Below are positions 11,791-23,858 of a stretch of 64,000 nucleotides of DNA, one piece after another. The stretch spans positions 39,933,923 to 39,997,922 of the forward strand of contig CM039131.1 of assembly GCA_022036555.1 (NCBI GenBank), read 5' to 3'. A program made the position numbers and the translations under genes. The notes under the pieces were generated by a model. It had not been told where the DNA came from, did not search any database, and saw nothing but the letters and a program-made list of their open reading frames with translations. Origin of the DNA: Microstegium vimineum. Its lineage: Eukaryota > Streptophyta > Magnoliopsida > Poales > Poaceae. The number at the start of each line of letters is the position of its first letter. Positions within the stretch are counted from its first letter, which is position 1.

Positions 11791-12145
11791 ACTGTCGGTG
11801 TTATGACCCGGGGGTCAGGACCACCAACGAGTAAATTTGTATATCGCGTGCTCCCTCTCTCAGACGTGATGCAAGATGGACACAAGATTTATCCTGGTTC
11901 GGGCAAAGAAGGCCCTACGTCCAGCGGGGGGAGGATGACTTGTATTATCTCGCACCCAAAGCGTGCTCGTACAGGGGGGTACAAGCTGTGTTACACGGAG
12001 TCGGCCACCCGAGGGGTCGATCGAGCGGCGGTGTGCGTGTGGAGTGTGGACTAGGGTTCCCGAAGAAGTAGGAGCTGATCTCCAGAGTCCTCGGAAGTCG
12101 TCGGAAATCGGAAGAGAGATCCCCTTACTCTACCGCGGCGTCCCC

Positions 12146-12153
12146 CTTTTATA
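12146..12153 (-). promoter_or_regulatory. TATA box in the Tat-1 LTR
   Basis: CTTTTATA on the plus strand reads TATAAAAG on the minus strand. It is conserved in both Tat-2 LTRs (41786-41793 and 56410-56417). RNA would start some 25-35 bases further on the minus strand, near 12115, placing the in-LTR ATG at 11885 inside the transcript. Confidence 0.7.
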
Positions 12154-12758
12154 GACCAAGGGGAGACCCGAGGGTACAGGGTCCTAACAGTAGAAGTATG
12201 GGCGGCGTATTCGTGGCACAGTGTTGGCGGAGAGGCGTTGAGCACTGTGGCGGCATGGTCTTCCCGTCCTTCAGACATCCCTGGTCGTGGCGGCAGTAGA
12301 AGTCGTCGCTGTGCAGTGTCCGCAGGCGGGCGCGAGTCCCACGGCCGAAGCGGGACGGAGCGGATGGGACGGCTTCCGTACCGGAGTTGTTGAAGAGGAG
12401 GGGGTCGAGCCCCCGGTCGAGGGGGGAGGACGAGCCTTGTGTGACTCCGTCGCGTTCCCGAAGTCGTCGTCGAGGGTCGCACTGTTCACTTCCCGAGGGG
12501 TACTGTTGGAGTCCGTACTCCGCGCAGTGGCAGCAGTGGCGGCACAGTTGACGGGAATCGGGGACTGGACGGGGAGTTGGCGGATTTGACAGCAGACGCG
12601 GGCGCCCATGTCGTTAGGTGGGTTCACTTTTACCCATGCCGGAGCAGTTGGGTTAATCGAGCCCCTCGTCCGAGGATCGTCTGCTTGACCCTTGGTCGAG
12701 GGGGAGGTCGAGGCGTCGACGGGGTTGGAGAGGTCGGAGTCGAGGTAGAGGTCGGGGG

Positions 12759-12935
12759 GTCGTTCGTTCGACCCCTCGTCCGTCGTCGAGGTGGAGCCGG
12801 GGGTCGTTCGTTCGACCCCTCGTCCGTCGTCGAGGTGGAGCCGGGGGTCGTTCGTTCGACCCCTCGTCCGTCGTCGAGGTGGAGCCGGGGGGTCGTTCGT
12901 TCGACCCCTCGTCCGTCGTCGAGGTGGAGCCGGGG
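12759..12935. repeat. Tandem repeats in the Tat-1 LTR, four units of 44-45 bases
   Basis: Units start at 12759, 12803, 12847 and 12892, with a partial unit from 12936. Each begins with GTCGTTCGTTCGACCCCTCG. The same core heads the 53-base units of the Tat-2 LTRs. Confidence 0.9.
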
Positions 12936-13091
12936 GTCGTGGCTTGTTGCCGTAGTTGATGTAGAGGAGGTCCTCGATTGATGGGCCGCGTCTCACCGAG
13001 TAGTGGGCTGATCCTTGCCTTAAAAATGGTTGCTATGTTTAACGTTAATTTATCGAAGGGTTTAGGGTACCCCTTAGCTTCGTACCCAACA

Positions 13092-13652
13092 AAAAGTGTC
13101 GGTAACATGATCGAGTTTGGAAAACAAGAAGGAAACAACACTTGCACAAGATTAGAAAAGCACATGACATGCTGTACTCATACCTCTGTCCCAAAATACA
13201 TAGCACGTTTTGGTATTTTGCGCTTTTGAAGTCTTCCATTGACCAGTAATTTCTCCTATCATCTGTTTCAAAAGTTTTGATTATTAGAAATTTCACCAGT
13301 AATTACAAATCCAATTCTAACTTTTTTGCATAAATTTTTCATATGATTAGACTAATTGTCAACTAAAGATAACGAAGTGTCTTATATTTTTGGATATAAG
13401 GAAGAAATTTCTTTTTGTTTGCTATTGCACATCTTAAATGTAGGAGGCTCATTTAAAAATTTGGAACAGGGTCTCAAACTCTCAATTCACACACGGGTAG
13501 CAGAATAAGAATTTCGTGAAAAAGAAAAGTTTTTCCACCTAGATGAGCAGGCGCGCATAGGGGCCACATGTCAGTCTATCCCCAACCTCGCCGTTTCTCT
13601 AGCCTCCACACTCGCCGAGCGACACCGCGCGGGGCGACCGAGCAAGCAGAGC
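13092..13652 (+). promoter_or_regulatory. Upstream region of the DUF3598-like gene, with a worn MITE
   Basis: This is all the sequence between the Tat-1 LTR and the gene's start codon. At 13190-13405 there is a worn Stowaway-like element: CCTCTGTCCCAAAATACATAG near the left and TTATATTTTTGGATATAAGG near the right. The last 100 bases are C-rich, as in many grass 5' leaders. No clear TATA box was found. Confidence 0.45.
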
Positions 13653-16600
13653 ATGCCGCCGTCGTGCCTGGGCGCATGCAGCAGTGGCGGACTAATTCTC
13701 TCCGGTCCCCGCCGCCGCGCCCCCTCCTACTGCAGCGTCGTAGTGCCGCATAGGGCTTCCGTCTCGTGCTCCGCCGGCGGGGGCAAGGCGTCGCCGCGGG
13801 GGAAGGACAACGTCTGGAGCGTCGATAACGACCGCGCCGGCAAAGAGGCGGTCCGGTACCCGAAGCACCGCTGCAAGAGACGCCCCAGCGGTCGCCGGCT
13901 GCCGCCGCCGAAGAGGAAGGGGAAGGATGCGGGGTCGAGGGTTCTAGTGTCTGGAGCCATGCTTGTGGAGGTCGAGACTGTGCTCCAAACTCAGGTATTC
14001 ATGCTGCATCTATCGAGCTGTCCAGGATATGTTGCATAATTACAGAATTGAAGTTAAGGTGGATATACGTGTGTTTCTAGCAGTAGTGAACTAATACCAT
14101 TTTGGCGCATACGTGTCCTATTTGTCCTGTGAAATCCAATCAGTTACTTAATTTATCCACATCATCAATTAACAGTTTAAATTTAGTTTATTAGATTCTA
14201 TACAGTGGTTGCGGCAACTATACAAGAATTAATGGTTGGGTAGTTCGTTGGTTAAGGCATTCTAATTAATACTAGTTCTGGTAGGGTTCATATAGCGATG
14301 AATGGTTGGGATTAATCTGGGGAGAACGGCATTCTCCCACCAGATTGTATGCTTAATAATAACGTTTATTATTCCTACCATACCAATTTGGTGCAACCTT
14401 CTGAAGATGTTAGTTTTCAATCTTAGGAACCTGTGATAAAGCCTTCTTGGGATACATTTGTAAGTAGTTTAAGTGGTAACTGGAAGGGTGTCGGAGCTGT
14501 CTTCTCGCCAATTACAGCAGAGATGGAGCCTGTTGGAGTTGGAAACAAAGAAGAGTACCTTTATGACTGCTACACTCTTTCTCACATTGAGAGATCTTTT
14601 GATGGTGGTCATGGCTCTGAGATCCGAAGGAAAACAAATTGGGTCCCAATCAATCCTTTTGGTGAAGCTGAGAAGCAGATCACATCATATGACGGTTGGA
14701 GTCAAAGCACTTCCAGTGGGAAGGGAACTGCTGATTTACCTTCATATGAGTCTTTTGACCTTAGCAGGAGTGCTGTGCTTGATGAAGAAACTTTTTCTAT
14801 GGAGCCTGGAACTGTATTTTTTGAGGTAGTTTTCTTTTGTCTTCGCCTCCATGTGGTGTTTATGAAATCTAGTGATATGGTTATATGCAGAACTTGCTTT
14901 ATACTTATTGCTAATTGGAAACCATGGCATATTTCCTTTCATCAATATCTCTTACTATGTTTTGCAAAATCAGGAATCCATCACTTCTGTTAGCCACCAG
15001 TCTACCAGGATCTTCATTTGTAAAATTGTAATTTAGTATTTCTTCTTGCAAAGCTTGAATAGTTAGATGGGGGTTCTCTGTTGGAAAAAGAAGCTAGTTG
15101 TGGAGGTAATGCCTTAAAATTGTTAGAACTATTACACATTTAAGCCTGGATTATCTATGTGCGTTTATAAATCATTATTCAGCGTGTTTCAGTGACTATG
15201 TGCGTTTATAAATCATTATTCAGTGTGTTTCAGTGACATTGATGCTTCACATATCCATTCTTGTTCAAGTGCTTTATTCTCTGGCCATTAATCTTCTCTG
15301 GGAGAGTGGGTTATTGTCACACTTGTGTCTTCTTTTTGATGAATAACCCATTACTTATTCCTTTGGCCATTGTGCTTACATTTTCAGGACGGATCATACT
15401 CTAGAGGTCCAGTTGATATAGCAATTGGTGAATATGATGAATCTAAATACTTCCTTTCACCAACATATAAGTTTGAGCAAGTATGTTTACTGCACTTAAG
15501 TTTACACTTCAATTTTCAGACAACATGCAAAAGATTTAGGCTTACTTGACTGATAAGAATGCTTGTTGTGCTAAGTAGAATAGGTTGCTTCTGTACATGC
15601 ACATATCCATATTTGAACATCTTTTCTTTGAGATAATTACAAGGCAGATGCATGACATTTTTTCTTCTCCCTCTCTTTTACATGTGGATGCCATAACTTG
15701 GCCAGTTGTGCTTTTGCCGGATGGACTTTTGGCCATGACATGAGAGATTATAGTTTTGACATAATGAAAATCGACTGGTATTGCCTACCCCAACTTGCTT
15801 GGGGCTACAAGGCTCTGTTGTTGTACCTGTATCGTATTGAAACCATCTTTGCAGAATTTCTTCCTTTGTGATGTTGTATTTCCTTTTGTCTGGCTTTGTT
15901 GCTCATAAGTATTTTTTTGATGTGCAGTAAATGCGCCACTTCTAGGCAATGTCAATAAGTTTTGCAATTGATTTATACAACTGTATAAATTAAATAGCAA
16001 GTTCATCAATCGTGTATTTAGAATAAGGAAAAAATCCTTCAAACTTGGCTTATACAGGGCTATATGTGAATTATATGTTACTAATGAACCAGTTGTTGCT
16101 GCAATTTTCAATTTTGAACAAATATTATTTTTGGAAAGAAACTCGTGTTTTTGTGTCTAGATGACTGTGGTTCTTGCTTCTTGATGCTGCCTGTGGGTCT
16201 GGCACTCTGGTTTACCAATTGATAACTTATAACACCCATTTGTATACAGTGTCTTGTTAAAGGTTGCCACAAGAGATTGCGGGTGGTGCATACAATTGAG
16301 TTTAACGAAGGAGGAGCTAACATACAAATTGTAAGGGTTGCTGTGTATGAAGAAAAATGGGCCAGCCCAGCAAATATTCATGTTGAAGAGTAAGCCTGCT
16401 TAATTACAATTTTTTTTCTATCTGCTTTGCTAATAGTTCTACATTGGTGGGATCAATCCAGAAAGGACAAATAATGCTATAATAGATATCACTGTTTTAA
16501 AAAAATAGACTCGAGACTATTTTAAAAACTTTTTTTGTGACTGATTCACTTCATAGTATGGTTAGGGGTTTGTAAAAAAAACCTAGACCAAAAACCGAAC

Positions 16601-18562
16601 CCAAAAAGACCGTGGCCAATACCGAAAAGACCGAAATCTCGGCCGTCGGTTCTTACTTCGGTCACAGATTTGAGAAGACTGACTCATGATCGGTTGGTTC
16701 AGTCTATCATCGGATACCCGAAGTACCCGATACATATATTTTACTCTCTGTCTCCGCCACAACTAGCCAACTAAGCCAATGTGTTTCTCATCCTTCCCCT
16801 TCACTGCCGTCCCCATCCCCATCTCGTAGCCTTTGCTCAGTCGCCCCTGCCCTCTCATCTCCCCTCCCTCTCCCCACAAGCTGTCACAATGCCCGAACGC
16901 CGTCGCCCACCACTCATCAGACTGTCCATCTGCATTCCTCGACACTGGCGAGCAGAGGATCGGGAGGAGGACGAGTCGGTGGGAGAGAGTGCTGGTCGAT
17001 TGAGATCCTGGCGATGAAGCTTCCGAGTCTGGTGTAGGCACTGCGACAGCAGCCTCGGTAGTCGTGTGGTTCTGCTTCTGTGTGTCCCCGGGCGATGACT
17101 CCATGCTGTTGCTGAAGGCCCGTGTGTCCTCCAGCGATGATTGTGTGTCCTCTGGAGCCCAACGTGTGTCCTCCAGCGATGATTGTGTGTCCTCTGGAGC
17201 CCAACACAAGTGCCAACGGCAAGAACACGTGTCAGGTCTCTCCTTGGGCACAACAGCAACAATTGTGTAGTGCCTTATACGTATGTGTACTAGTAATCTT
17301 GTTCCAAATTGAATGTTCGATCGCTGTCTCCCTATTGAATGTCAAATGTCTATCCCTGTTCCTGATGGCTGCTGCTTGGTTGTCGGTCAGCACCATTAAA
17401 CTGAACCCGGGCAACCAAATTATCTGTTCCTCAGTACTCAGGTAGAAGATCAGTTTCCAATATATAGAAACTGATTTTTTTAAAACCGAAGTAACCGACC
17501 CGATTTTTCGGTCAGGACCAAATGCCCAGGCCTAATTATGGTGACATTCTTCTATAAGGTTTGGGCTCACTTAGTTCGTGATGAGCTACAGTCTTCCAAA
17601 AGATGCTGACCTTTGTATTTGGCAACAAAACCTTCGTGTCTATCAAATATGTCCTCCACAAGTGGCACCAAAAGTTTTATTACTCCCTCCATTCCAAATT
17701 GTAAGCCGTTTCGCTTTTTCTAGATCCACATATTTTGCTATGCACCTAGATATACATTATGTCTAGATGCATAGTAATCTAGAAAAGCCAATATGACTTG
17801 CAGTTTGGAACAGAGGGAGTAGGTTATTGGGGACTACATTCCTTTGGCTTTCTAGTATGATTCAAACTAACACATCAGTTCACAGAAACTAATAAGATAG
17901 AAAATGCAGGAATCTTTTCTAGGTACAGTTCTCCTGTACTTCAATATTGAGTGGTTGATTATTTGTGGTTTCAAACTTAATTCTTGGTTCACCAGTAATT
18001 GTGTGCGGATATGATTATTTAAAAAACAGAAATTGTTTTATGCGGTCTGGGTGTATAAAAAAGCCTAGTTTTGAATAATATTGTCTCTACAAGTTTTCTA
18101 ATGAACTGCATTTATCTTCTCTGCAGTGATACACTTGTTGACCTTAAACCATTCTCTCAAAGAAGCCGGACCAAACCGTCCGAACTGACAGGCTCCTGGA
18201 AAGTATACGAAGTCAGTGCAACACCAGTTTTCAGTGATGAAAGGCAAGAACTAGAGGGCGGTTCTCCTTTCGTCTACTTGTGCATGGAGACGGTGAAGAA
18301 GAGAACCCTACCAGAGAGTTCAGTTTTCTTTGGGGAGGAGGAGATGCTCGACATGCAGGATGTTACCGTGCTTTGGTTACCTGGTGGTGTCACTGCATAT
18401 GTTGACGTCAATGAAGACGGCATACTCTGTATCGGGGTTGGGTGGTACTCAGAAGAAGGGATCAACCTGGTGATGGAGAGAGACTATGGAACTGATGGGA
18501 GGCTCAGGGAGGTTCGGTCGAAAACTGAAGTAAAGCGCCGGTGGTATCAATCAGTTCCATAA
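13653..18562 (+). CDS. Probable plastid protein, DUF3598-like (calycin-type), five exons
   Basis: Exons: 13653-13994, 14427-14825, 15388-15480, 16250-16389 and 18127-18562, all GT-AG with matching phase, giving 469 residues and a TAA stop. The first 50-60 residues are rich in Ser, Arg, Ala and Pro with few acidic residues, like a plastid transit peptide (inferred). The mature part has two lipocalin-like halves. The first starts at SGNWKGVGAVFSP and ends around KRLRVVHTIEF and VAVYEEKW. The second starts at LTGSWKVYEV and ends with LWLPGGVTAYVD, GWYSEEGINLVMERDYGTDG and EVKRRW. This order of motifs resembles DUF3598 proteins of cyanobacteria and plants, whose function is not settled. The start was chosen as the first ATG in frame with the transit-like peptide. 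The last intron (1.7 kb) holds two DNA transposons. No stops or frameshifts were seen. Confidence 0.8.
16563..17534. mobile_element. Non-autonomous hAT-type element in intron 4
   Basis: Ends are TAGGGGTTTG on the left and, reversed, TAGGCCTGGG on the right. They are flanked by AGTATGGT (16555-16562) and ATTATGGT (17535-17542), an 8-base target duplication with one mismatch, as expected for hAT. The interior has Ser/Pro-rich open frames without recognisable transposase. It also has a 40-41-base direct repeat (about 17122-17205) around GTGTCCTCTGGAGCCCAAC, and sub-terminal AAACCGA/TCGGTTT motifs at both ends. Confidence 0.7.
17683..17819. mobile_element. Stowaway-type MITE in intron 4
   Basis: CTCCCTCCATTCCAAATTG on the left pairs with CAGTTTGGAACAGAGGGAG on the right, flanked by TA on both sides (17681-17682 and 17820-17821). 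The whole element is close to one 137-base hairpin. Confidence 0.88.
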
Positions 18563-19609
18563 TGACCCAAAGATTTTTTAAATTTCCTGCTTCCTTTAAT
18601 CTTTGTTTCTAAATAGCAGCGTAGGATCAATATCTGATACACCAACCCTGCCCGTTTGACAGGATTGCTGTACTTCATAGCTAAGCTGTGAATTTTTGTC
18701 TCCTCTGTAGAATGTGGATGTTCTTGTTTCATCAATAAGAAAAATAAGCTTAAAAAGTTCATTTTGCCGTTGGCCTGTGCATCTTGCGTCCAGCGTGCAG
18801 CACTTTATTTTATGCTACAGCTATAGAATGGCTCGTTATATTTTGGCCACTTGCTGTGGAGTATGCTGACAGTTTTTGGGAAACCCACACTGCATGTCTG
18901 CATCTGATCTAGATCTTCGCTCATTTGGTGACAAGATTGATGACCTTGATCTGCCTTTCACATCTTTTTATTCGTCCCTTGATAAACTGATTTATCTCTA
19001 AACATCGTATTCTTCAGTGAAATTCAGATCTGGCTCTTCTTTTGGGGGTCAAACGCTGCATTGCAACCTGAAGACATTCATCTGAATACTCCGAGCAGCA
19101 TCCACCTTGCTTGAAACTTGAAAGTCTATGAGAGACTGGCTGGCTAGGATAGGAATGTTTTTTTTTTTTAATCTCGTAGGATAGGAATGTTGCATTGCTT
19201 TCTACGCCAAACGTCCTTGGCGTCTCAAACTGGCCCCCAGGCTGAAGCCTAGAGGCCGACCCAACGCAACGCAACGCAACCCAACCGCAATAATTCGCGC
19301 CACCGTCGGGAGCCAAAGCCAAACTAGAAGCGCCAAGTTGCCAGCCAAACAAACCAGCTAAAACAAGGAGGGGGGCGCCGCGGCGCGGCGCGGCGCGTCG
19401 TGGGGACAGCCCTCGTGATCGATCCGCCCGTGGGATCTCGCGCACGCCAGGATTGGAGAGCCGCGGCCTCCCTCCGCCCCAACCAGCCATGGGTTCCCGC
19501 GCGGATTGCGGCGCTTAGACGTGGAGGAGGAGAGAGACAGGGGGGAAGGGAGGCCGAGGCCGAGGCCTAGGAGGAGGCGTGGTGCAGCGCGCGAGCGCCT
19601 TCGTTCGGC
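18563..19609. other. Between the two host genes: 3' region, then promoter of the ELMO gene
   Basis: Up to about 18770 this is probably the 3' UTR of the DUF3598-like gene (AATAAG-type signals near 18733-18748). From about 19200 the sequence becomes GC-rich and should hold the promoter and 5' leader of the ELMO gene. It includes four AACGC-type repeats at 19263-19282 and a CGGCG run at 19379-19397. No further gene was seen. Confidence 0.5.
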
Positions 19610-22600
19610 ATGGAACAGAACGCTGGCTCGTTCCTCGCCGTGCGCCGCCTCTCCGGCGGCGCCATCCACCACCATCGCCACCACTCTTCGCCGGGTACGC
19701 GCGTGGCGCCGTCGTTTGGTTGCGCTGTTTGCCTTCGTGCAGAGGCTCACGGTTATGGTTTTTGCCCCCCTTCCCTTTTCGTGTGCCCCCAGCTGAGGTC
19801 GTGGGCGTATCCACGGCGTGGATCGGGAAGGGGCTTTCGTGCGTCTGCGCGCAGAGGAGGGAGAGCGACGCGCGCCTCTCCTTCGATTTGAGTCCCATTC
19901 AGGTAGAAGCTTCGCTCTCATCCCGTTATTTTATTGCTTATATCTGTTGGACACATGGCATTAGCAACATCTCTGTTTTTCCCTGTCACCCTGTGGCATG
20001 CGATCATTCTGAAATATGAATGATGAATCCTCCCCTGAAAGTTTAAATATGAACTGGCAATATTGTTATGGGAACATACAGGGGGAACTGTTTGAGTCTG
20101 ATAGGAGTATTGTCTTAAGCGCAATGTATGTTTAGTATTATGATTCACCCAGCAGCAGGAAAACTGTGTCATGTAACTGCAATGGCTTTGGTAGGGATTG
20201 TCTTTTGTGATTGTTTTGTGAGTTCTCCAATTCATAGGACGATGGAAAATTCTTGTTTCACAATGTGTAGTAGCTTATATGTGGATGCAGGGGTTAGAGA
20301 CATTTCCTTTCTTCCCGATTTCTGAGAAAAGAAATTGAGATATTAAATTTTATAAAGAGTAATGAGGATACAAACATATAGGAAATTTTTATTCCTTGTG
20401 TTTATTTTGGGATAATGGAAACATGAAGTAGTGTCATGTCATGTAATGTCATTGTAGCATTGATGGTTTTGACACAGGGTATCTTTCTGTGATTAACATT
20501 GTGTGCCATTGCCTCCATTATGTATTAAAATTCATGGGGGCATTGAGAGTTCCTACATAAATATCTATGGGCTATTCTCTGTTCCAGGAAGAGTGCTTGC
20601 ATAGGTTGCAGAACCGGATAGAGGTGCAGTATGATGGTTCAAATCTACAACATCAGGTATGAGCTTTAGCTGATATCAGCACCTTGTTAGTTTTAGCGTG
20701 CAACATCATAATTGAATTGCACATTTGTTCTTTGTTACTGTTGGTGATGTGATGAACTTTGGATTTTTCAAATTCAAGATGACTTAACATGTGTTGGTAT
20801 ACTTAACAGTTAACAGTACAGTTGCATGCACATGTTTGGGTTCAGGGAAGAGAGGGGGGGAGGGGGAGGAGGGACAAATATTTACTGCTTGATTGAGGCA
20901 CTTGCATATTTCAATCCACATCATTTTAATTAGACACAAGTTATTTTTTTAAAGGAGGGCAGAACCCCTCAAATTAGCCAATTGATACAATTGTACAATA
21001 GTCATATGATTTGCTTATGAATTCTTACCGTTGTCGGTAAGAATATGATCTGGTGCTACCGGGCCCTAAGAACTAAAAATATCTAAATGGTTTCAACTTC
21101 AAATGGAAATTTAGAGCATGCGTTTCCATCTCCATTTCCTGAGTTCTATCTGTTTTGGGCTATTTACTGACACATAAATCCATTAGAAAGCACTGGAAGC
21201 CCTTTGGCGTGCTTCTTTTCCTGGAACTGAACTTCTAGGATTAGTATCAGACCAGTGGAAGGAGATGGGATGGCAAGGGAAAGATCCATCTACAGATTTC
21301 AGGTCTTTCATTCCGTCTTCATTCCAACATTTGCAGTTTAGTATTCATTTGATATATTTTGAATGTGTAATAATATGTTCTATTGGACTTACAGGGGTGG
21401 TGGTTTTATATCTTTGGAGAATTTACTGTATTTCTCTAGGAACTATCCAGTGAGTACAAATTACTTGACCCAACTGCCTGTTGACGTTCATCTCAACATT
21501 TATGTAATGCTATATTGTGCATCTGATGTAGTGTTAATTGGTATTCATTGAGCTCGAATTCGAAAGGATGTAAAGGGCTTATAGTTACATGCGCTTGGAT
21601 TTTCGCTGAAACTCAGCCTCCATACCTCTTGTGGCAATTGAACAGCCAATGATCCATTGATGATTTCATTAAATAGAGAAAGGATCAATAATTCAATTAG
21701 TAGACAGTGTAAAGATCTAAAGCTGTATCCACCTATGGTGCACTATATAATCAGGAAAAAAAGCAGTTGAAAATCCAGTTACTACCACTACATTGAACTG
21801 GATCGTTTCAAATTGGCCCCCCTAATTCAGCTCAGTGAGCCTCTCTGCAGAAATCCTTCCAGGAGCTCCTTTGTAAGCAGAATGGTGATAGAGCATTGTG
21901 GGAATATCCCTTCGCTGTAGCTGGTGTAAATATTACATTCATGCTAATTCAGATGCTTGATCTTCAAGCAGGTTCGTCTCCAAACTTTTCAGCATTTATT
22001 ATTAAGTTGATCTGAACTGTGAAACTAGTTTGGCAATCACCACTAACAATCTGAATTACTTTGACTGATGTTAATGTCTCTGCAGCTAAGCCAACGTCGT
22101 TGGTTGGAGCAGTTTTCCTCAATCTACTCTTAGGTAAATCATTCCCTTCTTGTTAGATTTGTGTAGGACTGAAATCTTACAGAACTGATATAATTTAGGC
22201 TTTTGTCCGAAAAGGCCTTTCAGCCTCTGACTTATAGTTAGTGCTTCTCACTATAGGTTTGTACTTCTATATCTATGGAGTTCTTCAATGAGCTTAGTTG
22301 ACTTGACCATCTAGCGAGCATGTTTTCTTAGAAACAACTGCAGCTAAATAAGGCCAGTTGAAATTTTTTCAACTGGTACGACATTGGTGTAATGATTAAC
22401 ACATGTGTGAAAGCCTCCAGAGGCATTGTTAGCTTTCCATAAAAACTGAGTAAGAGCAATCGTGTTTTCACCTATTATTAATGAAAAGACACACAAACTC
22501 TCCTGCGTGTTCGAGAGAGAAAAAAAATGTTTTCACATCTGACGGTTGTTTCCTGTTCAGAAAATGATCGAGCGTTTGACATTCTTTACTGCATAACCTT

Positions 22601-22848
22601 CAAACTGATGGATCAGAAATGGCTTGAAATGCACGCCAGTTACATGGATTTCAATGTACGTCTTTCCTTTCTCATATGCAATTTGGGGCACGTTCTTTGT
22701 ACCAATCACCTTTCTTGCTGACCAAATCGCGGAACTCACGCTGCAGGCGGTTATTAAATCTACACGGCGCCAGCTCGAGAGGGAGCTGTTGCTAGAAGAC
22801 ATCCAGAGAATCGAGGACATGCCGTCATACAGGTTTCTCACCTGCTAG
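19610..22848 (+). CDS. ELMO/CED-12 domain protein, nine exons
   Basis: Exons: 19610-19694, 19793-19902, 20588-20656, 21187-21302, 21395-21449, 21851-21971, 22086-22133, 22561-22655 and 22747-22848. All borders are GT-AG and phases fit, giving 266 residues, typical of small plant ELMO proteins. The N-part (GSFLAVRRLSGG, then GKGLSCVCAQ) is plant-specific. The ELMO domain covers about residues 75-245, with QWKEMGWQGKDPSTDFRGGG, ALWEYPFAVAGVNITFMLIQ and FDILYCITFKLMD. Arg127, split over exons 4 and 5, is the conserved Arg of the ELMO motif that is needed for Arf-family GAP activity in animal ELMOD proteins. In Arabidopsis, relatives act in pollen aperture patterning. A soluble regulator of small GTPases is therefore likely. 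The start fits the conserved N-terminus. No breaks were seen. Confidence 0.92.
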
Positions 22849-23417
22849 CAATCGAACTTGGTGGTACCTAACATTTCCACAAGATAGTGCAGCTCCATAC
22901 ACACGAAGAAGTTGCGACGTTGGAGCCACGCATACCAAGCTCAGTACGGGGGGCGATCTAGGTTAATAGACTGTGGATGTGCTGCTTTGAATTGTCGTGT
23001 TTACCTACTTCACAACGACTTCAACGCCGAGTGCCTTTTCGTTTGAACGATGTGCTATATCTCGGTGCCATAGAACGGCAGATCCTAGCTTTCGTTGTAA
23101 ACAGGAGGATCGTGTAAAGTTGTCTGAATGTGCTTTGTGGCCTTGTGCATGGATAATCTGCTGCCCCCTCTTGAAAAAAAAGGACGATCTTAAGACCGAT
23201 TCTGGCCTTATAGTCATCTGAGTTTGGCTCGGTATCTTGCATGGAGCCCATAACGGACACATGCATCGTTGTTAATTTCGGCCTAGTAGCCTTATTGGGC
23301 CGGTCGGTCCTGATTAGCTTGGGATTCGCCGATTCGGTGTAATATAAATAGTTGGAAATTTCGCTGCAGCATGAAGTCCTGTTCCAAAGGGGGGAAAAAA
23401 GACCTGTAGTGGAACCA
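22849..23417 (+). other. 3' region of the ELMO gene
   Basis: No coding features were found. The first 300-500 bases are probably 3' UTR. No strong AATAAA was found; GTAATATAAATAG at 23339-23351 is the nearest AT-rich signal. Confidence 0.4.
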
Positions 23418-23697
23418 CTCTCTCCGTTCCCGAAAAAATCAATTCCTTCAATTTCTAGAATCCATGTCGATCAAATTTTTTTAACTTTGACTAACTTTAT
23501 AGAGAAATATATATGATTTAAAATGAATACCATATAAAAATATGTTCTTAGATAAATCTAATGATACTAGTTTGATATCATAATATTTAATGCTTTATTC
23601 TAGAAATTTAATCAAAGTTTAAAAAGTTTGACTTAGGATAAATCCAAGTTCGACTTAAGACAAACCTAAAAATCCATTTTTTCATGGACAAAGGGAG
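23418..23697. mobile_element. Stowaway-type MITE
   Basis: CTCTCTCCGTTCCCGAAAAA on the left pairs with TTTTTTCATGGACAAAGGGAG on the right. TA follows on the right, while the left TA has changed. The inside is AT-rich. Confidence 0.7.
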
Positions 23698-23858
23698 TAT
23701 TTGGTAGCACTCCAACAGTCCGACTGCATCACTCTTTTCGGGGAGCTGTGAAACACTACTAAAGCACTTTTCCCCTGGCTAGCTTCACACTCAAATCGAT
23801 TCGTGTATTTAAAAGGCTGTGGAACCATTTCGAGTGGAGAGAAAAAAACGTAGTCTAA

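Larger units (their letters stand above)
1..13091 (-). mobile_element. Tat-1: Ty3/gypsy retrotransposon of the Tat lineage, left part outside the window
   Basis: The element is read on the minus strand: 5' LTR (11793-13091), primer-binding site, gag, protease, reverse transcriptase, RNase H, a second RNase H, integrase (to 5316), then a spacer and a plus-strand gene (220-4365). Position 1 aligns with about 44457 of the second copy, so roughly 3 kb, including the 3' LTR, should lie to the left. A second, plant-type RNase H after the usual one and a large 3' region with an antisense gene are marks of the Tat lineage (Grande, RIRE2 and Retand are relatives). Gag-pol carries a frameshift near 9245, stops at 8531, 7946 and 6024, and a frameshift near 6690, so this copy is dead. 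The outer LTR end reads CCAACA where the other copy has CCGACA. The target duplication cannot be checked because one end is missing. Confidence 0.93.
11793..13091 (-). mobile_element. 5' LTR of Tat-1
   Basis: On the plus strand it runs from TGTCGGTGTTATGACCCG to CGTACCCAACA. It matches the LTRs of Tat-2 but is 1299 bases long, with different tandem repeats and missing segments. The TG...CA ends are kept, while the terminal inverted repeat is damaged by one G-to-A change. The five bases outside are AAAAG. It ends 561 bases before the start codon of the DUF3598-like gene. Confidence 0.92.

Noticed and set aside
12759..12935. Regularly spaced repeats as a CRISPR array
   Set aside because: Units are contiguous without unique spacers, lie in an LTR of a plant retrotransposon, and vary by unit gain and loss.
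16781..17270. Open frames in the hAT-type element as a gene
   Set aside because: Short, overlapping on both strands and shaped by a tandem repeat; no transposase motif.
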